Translations under genes and position numbers: made by a program
Assembly (NCBI GenBank): GCA_035513215.1
Contig: DATKCK010000021.1
Coordinates: forward strand, 1 to 16,948
Direction of reading: 5' to 3'
From: DATCZB01 sp035513215
Lineage (GTDB): Bacteria; Pseudomonadota; Gammaproteobacteria; Steroidobacterales; Rariloculaceae
DNA: 16,948 nucleotides
In this document: piece after piece, positions 7,826 to 15,524 of the stretch
Layout: every line of letters starts with the position of its first letter
Position numbering within the stretch: the stretch's first letter is position 1
Notes under the pieces: generated by a model
Database searches by the model: none
Told to the model about the DNA's origin: nothing
Seen by the model: only the letters and a program-made list of their open reading frames with translations

Positions 7826-10800
7826 TCAGAAATCCATCGTCAGACTGACGAAGTAACGCCGCCCGAGCGGATCGTAGGTGGCTCCACCCTGGTGAGTGCA
7901 CTGCAGACCACCATAGGCCACGTACGCCGGCGCATCCGGATCAAACCCTAGACAAGGAGGATCCTCGTCCAAGAGATTCTCGATGCCGACGTTGAGGCGG
8001 TACCGATCGGCAAACGTGTAGCCGCCCGTCAAAGCAAACAGCTGGTAGGTCGGGTTGCTGTCGTAGATGCAATCCTCCGACAGGACGTTTTCACGACAGT
8101 CCTGGTCGTCGAGACGCGGCCAGTACTGATGCCTGAGAGTCACGTTCCAGGACCCCTGAGCGTAGCTGAACTGCGAGAACACGCGGTAGTCGTAACGCTG
8201 ACACTGGATCTGCAGCGAGCAGTCGTTGTAGCCGGCATGATCTTCTTCTGCGACATCCGGTCGGTCCTGCGTGATCGACTTCAAGTTGTAGTTCGCCACC
8301 GATTGCAGGCTGAACATGCCCGGACCGAGCGGCCGCTGCCAATTGAGCTGCAAGTCGACGCCGGACATGAGCGCCCGACCCTCGTTCGTGAACGACCGGT
8401 CGGTAAACTGCGAGGTGCCGTCGGACTGGTCGCGGACGACCTGTAGACAGGCCTGAGTGGTCGGATCGCCGCTCGGGTTGAACTGCGTCGAAAGACAGCG
8501 CTCGTAGATCGAGTCGGCGTTCTCGAGCGAGATCATGCCCTGGATCTCGATCTCGTACCAGTCGACCGTTAGCGTGAAGTTGTCATGAAAATCCATGACG
8601 GTGCCGAGCGTGAACGTGTCGGCCCGTTCCTCTCTCAAGTCCCGGTTGCCGAAGCTGTTGGCGACGCCCGTGCCGCCGCCGGAGGTTTGCTCTTCGATTG
8701 GGTCGGCATCGTAGTACGCGATCGAGCCAGTCTGGCCCATCAAAGTCCGGCAGATCGCCACCGTTTGTGCCGTCTGCGCGGTCGGCGTACCGGGGTTAAC
8801 GCCCTGCACATAATCCGCCGGCGTGGCGCTGAACGTACCCGGAGAGGAGAGATTCTGCGAACACCAGTCACGAGAGCCGAAGCCGCCGAAGACCTGGGTG
8901 CGCGTGATGAAGAGCTCACCGAGGTTCGGCGCGCGAAACGCCCGGTTGAAGCCGCCGCGCAACCGGTAGCGCGGGGCGACGGCCCAGTCAATCAGCGCCT
9001 TGTAAGTCTCGAGGTCGGGCATGTTCGGCATGCTCCAGTCCGAGATGCGGCCGCCGAGCTCGACGTTGAAATGCTCGACGCCGGCAGGGCCGCCCGAGAC
9101 GATCGGAATCAAGAGCTCGCCGTAGATCTCCGTGACATCGTACTCGCCGAAGCTCTGCTCGTTCGGGAAGGTGCCCGCGATCGGGTCGAGGAAGTTCTGA
9201 TTGTGACTCAGGTTGTCCGGCACGAAGTCGAAGCTGTTCTCGCGATACGTCCCGCCGAGCGCGTACTGCAACGGCCCCGCCGGCATCTCGGCAAGATCGC
9301 CGACGATATTCGCCTCAAGCACGGACTGCGTCATTTCACGCTGGTTCTTGAGCGATGCCGCGAGCATGTCGACGCAGTCCTTCGATGGCAGGAACCGCTC
9401 GACGATCGGCAGGCCCGTCGTGCAGCGCGAGTTGTTCTCGGCGAAGCCGTCGTTGACGGGCTCCGGGTCGAACTGTGCATTGCGGCCATAGTTCGGGACC
9501 AGATAAAGCGCGCGCAATGACGACAGCCTGACCGAGCCGAGCTGGTTGACCTGGTTGTCCGAGCGCCCCGTCGAAACGGTGATATCCCAGAAATCATTGC
9601 CGCTCGGCAGCTCGCCTTCGAGGCCCAGCGAGAAGTTCATCGTCGTCGTCGTGTTCGTCGTTGAACGACCCCTGCCCATTGCCTCGCGCAGGTAATCCGG
9701 CGAGCGGTTGCCCCACCAGATCGCGTTCGGGTCCGGGCGGCTCATGAGCAGGTTGTAGAGCTCTGCTGAGGTCGGCCAGGCCTCCGAGTTCGTGCAGCCC
9801 GGCTGGCCGTCGAGCCACGGCCTCTCGGGCGTCGGCGGGGCATCGCACTCGACGCCGAAACGGCCGTCGATCGTATACGCCAGGTTCGTCGTACCAACTG
9901 CCGTGCAACCCACCGGCAGATCGTCGACTACGCCGTCGGCGTCCCGGTCGATGAGCTCGCACAGCGAATCGGGAATGTCGTAAATACTGCGATCCAGCGA
10001 GTCGCCCGGGTAGAGCGGCTGATTGTTGCCGCGATAGAGCTCGTTGCCGAAAGGCACGGCAGCCGCCCACTGGTTGATGTTGGCAGCCGTGTTGCCGAGG
10101 CTGGACTCCGTCTGCGTACGCGTGACCGAGGCTTGCGCCGTCACGCGGACATTGTCGCTGACCTCGAAATGGCCGTTCGCGAAAGCCGACAGCCGCTCGA
10201 GCGGCGACGACGCCCAGCGATACAGGTTGTTTTCCTTGATCCCGCCCCAAGGGTGCTGCACGAATACCGGCAAGCCGGCATAGTTGCCCCAGTGATCACC
10301 GCCTGATCCCGGTACATTCGGGTCGTAGAGCGGACCGTTGTAGCGGTAACCGCCCGGCGCAGAAGAACCGGAAGTCGTCTGCGCACCGAATCCCATCCCG
10401 GTAAAGATCGTGCCATCGTCATTGAGGCGGTAATTGAAGGCCTGGATGTTGTTGCTGATCGTACCGGCCGGCAAGTCGCTGAAAATTTCGTCGACTGTCG
10501 TCACGGTACCGAGCGGAGTCTCATCGACCCAGCCGACTCGCGTGGCAATCTCCGCCTGATTCCGCGCCGGAAGGTTGTTGGTATAAGGGACGCCCGGCGA
10601 TGCCTCTCCGGGAGGGGGAGGAATCAGGTTCTGGAAATCCCGTTCGTTGTTGATCCACGGTGTGCCGCCCCAGATGAAGCCGCCGCCCGGCGACAGCGGA
10701 TTGGCAAAGTCCGCGACCTTCCAGTCTCGTTGCCATTCGTGCTGCTTCGTGCGCGTCGCGCGCTCGACGCCGAGCATGACATTGCCGCGGTCGCCCGCGA

Positions 10801-11515
10801 TATTCGCGCCAAGCAGTCCGGAAATCGTGATCTCCTGGTTGCCACCGTGCTGCGTGTCGGCGACGCGGATATCGACCGACGCGCCTTCGAAATCGTCCTT
10901 GAGGACGAAGTTGACGACGCCGCCGACGGCGTCGGCGCCGTACACGGCCGAGGCGCCGCCCGAGATGACCTCGACGCGCGCGATGGCCGATGCCGGGATC
11001 GAGTTCGTGTCGACAATCATCGTCGGATCGACCGGCATCGCGCGCCGGCCGTTGATCAGGACGAGGTTGCGGTTCGGGCCCAGGCCGCGCAGGCTGACGG
11101 TCGATACGCCGACCGTGTTCGTTGCCGTCTGCTGCACGTCGGTCGTCGTGAACTGCGTAACGGCCGGGACGAACTGCGGCATCTGGTTCAGAATCGTCTC
11201 GACGCCGATGAGGGACGTCTCGTCGAAGAGCTGCTCGTCGACGGTCATGATCGGCGCGTTGGCCGAGAAGTCACGGCGGGGAATGCGCGAGCCGGTAACG
11301 ACGACCGTTTCCTGCAAACCGTCCGCTTCCTCGTCCTGTGCTGACGCTGGCGTGTTCGGCGCAACGAACATCACGGCGCTCAACAAGGCTCCGCCCGACA
11401 CCGCGGCGAGCGACGATCGCCGCCCGGTTGGCGAACGGCCAAGCGCTTCGGCAATCGATAGAGACAATAAATCGGCGCGCGGACGCACTCCCGGCGCTTG
11501 GTCATGGACCTTCAT
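7826..11515 (-). CDS. TonB-dependent outer-membrane receptor, long and cysteine-rich
   Basis: This 1229-residue receptor is read from ATG 11515, with GGGGGA five bases upstream; an in-frame ATG at 11527 would add four residues. An unusual N-terminal stretch of about 32 residues precedes the hydrophobic export signal ending ASAQ (57-60). A TonB-box-like ETVVVTGSRIP (69-79) leads into the plug, with VSLRGLGPNRNLVLINGRRA and ISGGASAVYGADAVGGVVNF. The barrel ends in SLTMDF with the terminal Phe expected of outer-membrane proteins. Sixteen cysteines, all well after the plug, suggest disulfide-braced extracellular loops. DRDADGVVDD (523-532) looks like a calcium-binding loop. Such receptors import large or scarce substrates using TonB energy; the ligand here is unknown. 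It has its own terminator and diverges from the 11834 gene. Confidence 0.93.
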   Translation of the reverse strand: MKVHDQAPGVRPRADLLSLSIAEALGRSPTGRRSSLAAVSGGALLSAVMFVAPNTPASAQDEEADGLQETVVVTGSRIPRRDFSANAPIMTVDEQLFDETSLIGVETILNQMPQFVPAVTQFTTTDVQQTATNTVGVSTVSLRGLGPNRNLVLINGRRAMPVDPTMIVDTNSIPASAIARVEVISGGASAVYGADAVGGVVNFVLKDDFEGASVDIRVADTQHGGNQEITISGLLGANIAGDRGNVMLGVERATRTKQHEWQRDWKVADFANPLSPGGGFIWGGTPWINNERDFQNLIPPPPGEASPGVPYTNNLPARNQAEIATRVGWVDETPLGTVTTVDEIFSDLPAGTISNNIQAFNYRLNDDGTIFTGMGFGAQTTSGSSAPGGYRYNGPLYDPNVPGSGGDHWGNYAGLPVFVQHPWGGIKENNLYRWASSPLERLSAFANGHFEVSDNVRVTAQASVTRTQTESSLGNTAANINQWAAAVPFGNELYRGNNQPLYPGDSLDRSIYDIPDSLCELIDRDADGVVDDLPVGCTAVGTTNLAYTIDGRFGVECDAPPTPERPWLDGQPGCTNSEAWPTSAELYNLLMSRPDPNAIWWGNRSPDYLREAMGRGRSTTNTTTTMNFSLGLEGELPSGNDFWDITVSTGRSDNQVNQLGSVRLSSLRALYLVPNYGRNAQFDPEPVNDGFAENNSRCTTGLPIVERFLPSKDCVDMLAASLKNQREMTQSVLEANIVGDLAEMPAGPLQYALGGTYRENSFDFVPDNLSHNQNFLDPIAGTFPNEQSFGEYDVTEIYGELLIPIVSGGPAGVEHFNVELGGRISDWSMPNMPDLETYKALIDWAVAPRYRLRGGFNRAFRAPNLGELFITRTQVFGGFGSRDWCSQNLSSPGTFSATPADYVQGVNPGTPTAQTAQTVAICRTLMGQTGSIAYYDADPIEEQTSGGGTGVANSFGNRDLREERADTFTLGTVMDFHDNFTLTVDWYEIEIQGMISLENADSIYERCLSTQFNPSGDPTTQACLQVVRDQSDGTSQFTDRSFTNEGRALMSGVDLQLNWQRPLGPGMFSLQSVANYNLKSITQDRPDVAEEDHAGYNDCSLQIQCQRYDYRVFSQFSYAQGSWNVTLRHQYWPRLDDQDCRENVLSEDCIYDSNPTYQLFALTGGYTFADRYRLNVGIENLLDEDPPCLGFDPDAPAYVAYGGLQCTHQGGATYDPLGRRYFVSLTMDF

Positions 11516-11833
11516 CGCATCCCCCATGCTGAAGATCCCGTACCCCCTGTTCGAGATCTCCCGATAAAGTCAGACGCCGGCGACTCCGTTCAATCCGACG
11601 CACACCCCCCCATGAGTCCGATGCAGTGCCCGAACTCGTACCGGCGGCAGCGTAGCATGTTAATTCACACGATAAAAGACCCAATTCGCACGAAGCTCCG
11701 CGACTATCATTCTCATCGAAAACGAGATGCGCGTGCTCGGTCGGATAACGATCGAATCATAGCGAGACTTGCACATCGACCGGCCGACGGGCGGCGGCCC
11801 GTGCGCGGCGCGCGTGGCCGAGCGGCAGGAACC
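11516..11833. promoter_or_regulatory. Divergent control region between receptor and 11834 gene
   Basis: This is about 318 bases without a supported gene; the open frame crossing it on the plus strand is low-complexity basic sequence and reads as a shadow. The part at 11655-11770 is clearly more AT-rich than its surroundings and probably holds promoters for both directions. I see a Fur-box-like site (11701-11715) and a perfect six-base hairpin with a four-base loop (ACGGGC at 11787-11792 and GCCCGT at 11797-11802) in the likely leader of the plus-strand gene. No riboswitch or tRNA-like fold was recognised. Confidence 0.5.
11701..11715 (-). promoter_or_regulatory. Possible Fur-box-like operator
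   Basis: On the minus strand these 15 bases read TGAGAATGATAGTCG. Against the 7-1-7 Fur consensus TGATAATnATTATCA, 10 of 14 non-central positions match, mainly in the left half. It lies in the AT-rich centre of the receptor's upstream region, about 190 bases before the start codon. Iron control of a TonB-dependent receptor would be typical, but one half-good match in AT-rich DNA can arise by chance. Confidence 0.25.
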
Positions 11834-12490
11834 ATGGTAACCTCGGTTGCCGTGATGATTTGCCGCAGCTTGAGAATCAGACTGACGCGTCTTCTTGCGA
11901 GCGCGGCCGTGGGGCTTGGCGCCTTCGCTCTGGTCGCCGCCATGACCAATGCCCAACCGCCGGAAGGCGCGAGCGTACCCCCGGACAGCGTGAACGTGGA
12001 TGTCGCCGGCTGTATCGATCTCGAGACGCGAGAACAGCAGATCGCCTGTTACCTCGCCCGCGTCGAGGAAGCGGTCGACGCACGCGAAGTCGAAGCGACG
12101 GGCAGCGACGAGCCGAATTCGAACGCAACATCGAGCGCACCTTCCAGTGCCGCCCAAACCGAGCCCCGCCGCGCCAATCCGCCGGCGCAACGTGATGCGC
12201 TGCAGGCGCGGCCACAACCGCAACGCGACGCACCGGCCGCGGCCGACAGCGAACAACCGGACGCGGCAGGGGGCGAGATCGTAGCGAGGGTAACCTCGCT
12301 CAGGGAGATGGAGCCCGACACCTATTTGATCTTCCTCGACAACGGTCAGGTGTGGCGACAAAATGCGCCGAAGCGCTATTTCCTGCTCGAGGGCGCCGAG
12401 GTTCATCTCAGCCCGACACGCTGGGGTGAATCGTATCGGCTCACGGATCCCGACATAGGCAACTTCATCCAGGTCGAACGCATCCGTTAG
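11834..12490 (+). CDS. Periplasmic two-cysteine protein with C-terminal 'LDNGQVWRQ' domain
   Basis: This 218-residue protein starts at ATG 11834, with AGGA three bases upstream; ATG 11855 is an alternative. Residues about 11-41 are an Arg-rich then hydrophobic signal peptide ending TNAQ. The mature N-terminus has GCIDLETREQQIACYLARV (Cys60, Cys72), which resembles the C-x(n)-RL-x-CYD segment of a common family of small exported gammaproteobacterial proteins. A low-complexity Ala/Pro/Gln/Arg linker (about 87-145) follows. The C-terminal domain (146-218) contains IFLDNGQVWRQ (166-176) and ends with a V-x-RIR strand, suggesting a small beta barrel. No function is known to me. It lies 32 bases upstream of the TPR/OGT-like gene and probably shares its transcript. 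Confidence 0.7.
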   Translation: MVTSVAVMICRSLRIRLTRLLASAAVGLGAFALVAAMTNAQPPEGASVPPDSVNVDVAGCIDLETREQQIACYLARVEEAVDAREVEATGSDEPNSNATSSAPSSAAQTEPRRANPPAQRDALQARPQPQRDAPAAADSEQPDAAGGEIVARVTSLREMEPDTYLIFLDNGQVWRQNAPKRYFLLEGAEVHLSPTRWGESYRLTDPDIGNFIQVERIR

Positions 12491-12522
12491 CGCGGCTTCC
12501 CGCCAGACAGCGCCGAGTCACC

Positions 12523-14295
12523 ATGCCGGCCAGCGTCGATCAAGTCTTTGCCGAGGCCCTCGAGCATCATCATGCGGGCCGCCTGGCCGAAGCCGAAAAA
12601 GGCTACCGCCTGATACTGGAGGCAGTCCCCGAGCACGCCGACTCGCTGCATCTGCTCGGTGTCATCGGGCTGCAAACGGGTCATCTGGAGCCGGCTCTGG
12701 ATCTGGTCCAGCGGGCCGTGAGCCTAAGGCCCGACGGCGCCGTCTATCACAGCAATCTCGGCCAGGTTCTCGAGCGGCTCGGCCGTTTCGACGACGCCGA
12801 ACGTGCCTATCGAATGGCGAGCGAGGTCGATCCCGGATGCGCCGAAGCCTTCAACAATCTCGGCCGCCTCCTGCAGGGTGAGGGTCAGCTCGGCGAGGCC
12901 GAATCGCATCTTAGAAAGGCGATCGAAATCAGTCCGGACTATGCGGAGCCCCATGCCAATCTCGGCAACCTGCTGAAAGACCGCGGCGATCTCGATGGCG
13001 CGATCGAGGCGTTTCGCCGCGCGATCGAGCTGCGCCCGGATCTTTCGATGCTGCACAGCAACCTCCTGCTGACGCTGCACTATCATGCCGACTATTCGCC
13101 CGCCGACCTCGCCCGCGAGCACCGTCAGTGGGCCGAGCGCCATGTTTGGCCGCTCCGATCGGAGCGGGCGCCGCATCGGAACCATCCGGACCCGAATCGG
13201 CGCCTAAAAGTCGGCTACGTGTCGCCCGATTTTCGCGCACACGCCGTCGCGCGTTTCATGCTGCCGCTGCTCGAGAATCACGACCGGCAATCGGTCGAGA
13301 TCTACGCTTACTCGGATGTCGCCCGACCGGACGAGATGACCGATCGAATCCGGGCCGAATGCGATCACTGGCACGACATCGGGACATCGGGCGACCGGCA
13401 GCTCGCCGCCTCGGTACGCAGCGACGGCATTGACATCCTCGTCGATCTTGCGGCTCACTCCGGCCGCAACCGCTTGCTCACGTTCGCGCGGAAACCGGCA
13501 CCGGTTCAGATCACCTATCTCGCGTACTGCAGCACGACGGGCGTCGACGCCATCGATTACCGGCTGACCGACCGGTTTCTCGATCCCTCGTCCGATGACG
13601 AAGCGAACTACAGCGAGCGATCCATCCACCTGCCGCATTGTTACTGGTGCTATGCGGCGCCGTCGTCCAGCGCCATGCCACGCCCTGTAGACGAAGGGCG
13701 ACGGGGCCCGCCGACCTTCGGCTGCCTCAATAACTTTGCGAAAATCACCGACGCGACGCTCGCCCTCTGGACGCGATTGATGCAACGCGTTCCGGAGGCC
13801 AGGCTGCTGGTTTACGCGCGTGCCGAGCCGCACCACATACGACTCAGGCAGGCCTGGCAGCAGGCGGGCCTGTCCGAATCGCGCCTCGAATTCGTCGGCT
13901 GGCAGCCGCTCGAACCCTATCTCGAGACCTATCGGCGGATCGATGTCGGGCTCGACCCGTTTCCCTACACGGGCGGAACGACGACCTGCGACGCGCTGTG
14001 GATGGGCGTGCCCGTCGTGACGCTGGCCGGCCGAACGGCCGTCTCGCGCGGCGGCGCGACGCTGTTGTCGAACGTGGGCCTGCCGGAGCTCGTCGCCCAC
14101 GACGAGGCACAGTATGTCGACATCGCGGCCGCCCTGTTGCGCGACGAGGATCGGCTCGACGTCATGCGGCGCAAGCTGCGCTCGCGGCTCGAATCGTCTC
14201 CGGTCATGGATGCCCAGCGGTTCGCGCGGGACATCGAGTCGGTGTTCCGGAATGCGTGGCAAACCTGGTGCGCCGGCCCCGCTTCAGGGAACTGA
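12523..14295 (+). CDS. TPR protein with O-GlcNAc transferase (SPINDLY)-like catalytic domain
   Basis: This 590-residue cytoplasmic protein has five tetratricopeptide repeats (about 4-37, 38-71, 72-105, 106-139, 140-173), with conserved NLG, A-x-x-x-Y/F and P-D positions, followed by a glycosyltransferase family 41 domain. Its catalytic landmarks are SPDFRAHAVARF (234-245, with the conserved His240), FGCLNNFAKI (399-408, Lys407 in the place of the UDP-contacting lysine) and DPFPYTGGTTTCDALWMG (478-495). These match bacterial OGT/SPINDLY-type enzymes that attach a sugar to Ser/Thr of proteins; donor (UDP-GlcNAc, GDP-fucose or other) and target cannot be read from sequence. The ATG at 12523 has only a weak ribosome binding site. 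It follows the 11834 gene by 32 bases and precedes secB by 45. Confidence 0.88.
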   Translation: MPASVDQVFAEALEHHHAGRLAEAEKGYRLILEAVPEHADSLHLLGVIGLQTGHLEPALDLVQRAVSLRPDGAVYHSNLGQVLERLGRFDDAERAYRMASEVDPGCAEAFNNLGRLLQGEGQLGEAESHLRKAIEISPDYAEPHANLGNLLKDRGDLDGAIEAFRRAIELRPDLSMLHSNLLLTLHYHADYSPADLAREHRQWAERHVWPLRSERAPHRNHPDPNRRLKVGYVSPDFRAHAVARFMLPLLENHDRQSVEIYAYSDVARPDEMTDRIRAECDHWHDIGTSGDRQLAASVRSDGIDILVDLAAHSGRNRLLTFARKPAPVQITYLAYCSTTGVDAIDYRLTDRFLDPSSDDEANYSERSIHLPHCYWCYAAPSSSAMPRPVDEGRRGPPTFGCLNNFAKITDATLALWTRLMQRVPEARLLVYARAEPHHIRLRQAWQQAGLSESRLEFVGWQPLEPYLETYRRIDVGLDPFPYTGGTTTCDALWMGVPVVTLAGRTAVSRGGATLLSNVGLPELVAHDEAQYVDIAAALLRDEDRLDVMRRKLRSRLESSPVMDAQRFARDIESVFRNAWQTWCAGPASGN

Positions 14296-14305
14296 GACCA
14301 GCACC

Positions 14306-14311
14306 TATACT
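14306..14311 (+). promoter_or_regulatory. Possible -10 element of the secB-like gene
   Basis: TATACT lies 29 bases before the ATG at 14341 in the short gap after the OGT-like gene, placing a start site near 14318. A weak -35 candidate (TTCAGG, 14283-14288) is at 17-base spacing inside the end of the preceding gene. Confidence 0.35.
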
Positions 14312-14340
14312 GCGCCGGACACAGCGCAAACGGATGAACG

Positions 14341-14799
14341 ATGGCGGATGAGCAAACCGGGCCCCAGCGGCTCGTATTAATCGGGAGAGTCTACCTCAAG
14401 AACCTCTCCTTCAAGTCACCCAAGGTACCCGACGTCTTCACTGCCGACAGGAACGCCGAGACGCTCCTGAACCTGCGGTCGACGAATGCCCAGATCGATG
14501 CCGAGCATGTCGAGGTCCTCCTGCACGTGAACGTCAAGACCGTCAACGGCGAGGACACGCTCTTCCAGATCGAGATCGTGCAGGCGGGCGTCTTCAGGAT
14601 GACGGGCTATACGCCCGAGGAGATGCTGGAGTTACTGGGCCGGGTCTGCCCGGAGACGCTATTTCCGTTTGCGCGCAAGACGATCGACGACGTTGCGCGC
14701 AGGGGCGGCTTCCCGGAAGTCTCGCTGCGGCCGCTCGACTTTGATGCCCTGTTCGCCGAGCACATGCGCAAGCACGCCGGCGAAGTCCCCGCCACCTGA
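14341..14799 (+). CDS. secB: Protein-export chaperone SecB
   Basis: This 152-residue protein is close to the usual SecB length (about 150-170). It carries the family landmarks: VYLKNLSFKSPKVPDVF (17-33), a QAGVF segment (81-85), CPETLFPFARKTI (103-115) and GGFPEVSLRPLDFDALF (122-138). SecB is a cytoplasmic tetramer that holds unfolded outer-membrane and periplasmic precursors for SecA. The start at ATG 14341 has only a weak ribosome site; an out-of-frame ATG lies eight bases before it. Its neighbours are unusual: in many proteobacteria secB lies near a glutaredoxin gene and gpsA, but here it follows an OGT-like gene. It might be the housekeeping copy or a second, dedicated copy. It converges with QW paralogue 2, leaving 11 bases. 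Confidence 0.88.
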   Translation: MADEQTGPQRLVLIGRVYLKNLSFKSPKVPDVFTADRNAETLLNLRSTNAQIDAEHVEVLLHVNVKTVNGEDTLFQIEIVQAGVFRMTGYTPEEMLELLGRVCPETLFPFARKTIDDVARRGGFPEVSLRPLDFDALFAEHMRKHAGEVPAT

Positions 14800-14810
14800 A
14801 TCCTCCGCGC

Positions 14811-15512
14811 TCACGCATTCTGAGCTTCGCGCACGTGCAGAAGGAGCATGAGCCCGAGCACCGTGCCGTGCCAGTCCGAGATCCCGGGCTGCTTTCGCGT
14901 CATGCCCCAGCCGCCATCGTCATTCTGCCTCTTGAGAACGGTAGCGACGAACGCGGCATCGACGCGTGCACCCTCCCCGGCCAGGCAGAGAAACGCAGCC
15001 GCTTCGAGCTTGAGGTCCGTGACCACGCTCGTGTCGTCGTTGACGATCGCCGCATTCGCCCGCAAGAGATCTTCGACGAAACCCGCCGGCACGCCGACCC
15101 CGCCGCCGTATTCCTGAAGCCATACCCAGGCGAGCAGCGCGTGCGTGCAATAGTAGCCGCCCGCTCTGACGGCATCGCTGAGCAGATCGCCGAACGAGGG
15201 CGGCAGCTCGAGCCGGTCGCAATAGAGCGCCGAGACGATGATTCCGTCGGACGGGTGCGAGACAGACTGAAGATCCTCGAACCGCAACGTGCTGCCGGGA
15301 TCGGCGATGCGCCGAAACAGCCGGAGCTTCGGCGCCTCCTGCGGCTGCTCGGCGAGCAGTCGATCGAAACGCCTGAGGGAACCGGCAAACGCCGGAATTC
15401 CGAAGCGGCGGTGCATGTGCTCGAGCCAGACCAGCGCCTGCGCTTCGCGGCTGCTTGAGCAAAACGCTATGGCGCGCGCGACGGCGGCCCCCAGATCCTC
15501 GACGCCAGGCAC
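14811..15512 (-). CDS. QW-motif, probable alpha/alpha-toroid protein (paralogue 2)
   Basis: This 233-residue protein starts with GTG at 15512; the start is supported because the product aligns from its first residue with paralogue 1 (7070-7774). AGGA overlaps the stop of the upstream gene, ten bases before the GTG. By hand count 61 of 113 residues are identical over the ungapped core (residues 91-203 here), including SALYCDRL, GGY-x-x-TH, DLKLEA, AFLC and QN-D-DGGWG (196-203). The QW-type end is followed by DWHGTVLGLMLLLH (213-226). It has no signal peptide, no membrane segment and no recognised catalytic motif. It lies 12 bases downstream of the double-oxygenase gene on the same strand, so translation is probably coupled. 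Its function is unknown; a partner or substrate-holding role for the oxygenase is inference. Confidence 0.78.
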   Translation of the reverse strand: MPGVEDLGAAVARAIAFCSSSREAQALVWLEHMHRRFGIPAFAGSLRRFDRLLAEQPQEAPKLRLFRRIADPGSTLRFEDLQSVSHPSDGIIVSALYCDRLELPPSFGDLLSDAVRAGGYYCTHALLAWVWLQEYGGGVGVPAGFVEDLLRANAAIVNDDTSVVTDLKLEAAAFLCLAGEGARVDAAFVATVLKRQNDDGGWGMTRKQPGISDWHGTVLGLMLLLHVREAQNA

Positions 15513-15524
15513 GCGCTTGTCGTC

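Noticed and set aside
8585..9520. 311-codon plus-strand open frame
   Set aside because: It lies antisense within the TonB-dependent receptor barrel; it has no domain and no ribosome binding site.
11415..11427. GRRSS near the receptor N-terminus as a Tat signal
   Set aside because: It lacks the SRRxFLK consensus, and outer-membrane receptors use Sec; treated as the basic region of a Sec signal.
11498..11833. N-terminal extension of the 11834 gene
   Set aside because: The upstream in-frame sequence is basic and low in conserved features, while a signal peptide begins at the ATG of 11834.
13204..14262. 352-codon minus-strand open frame
   Set aside because: It is antisense to the OGT-like catalytic domain; composition is typical of a shadow frame.
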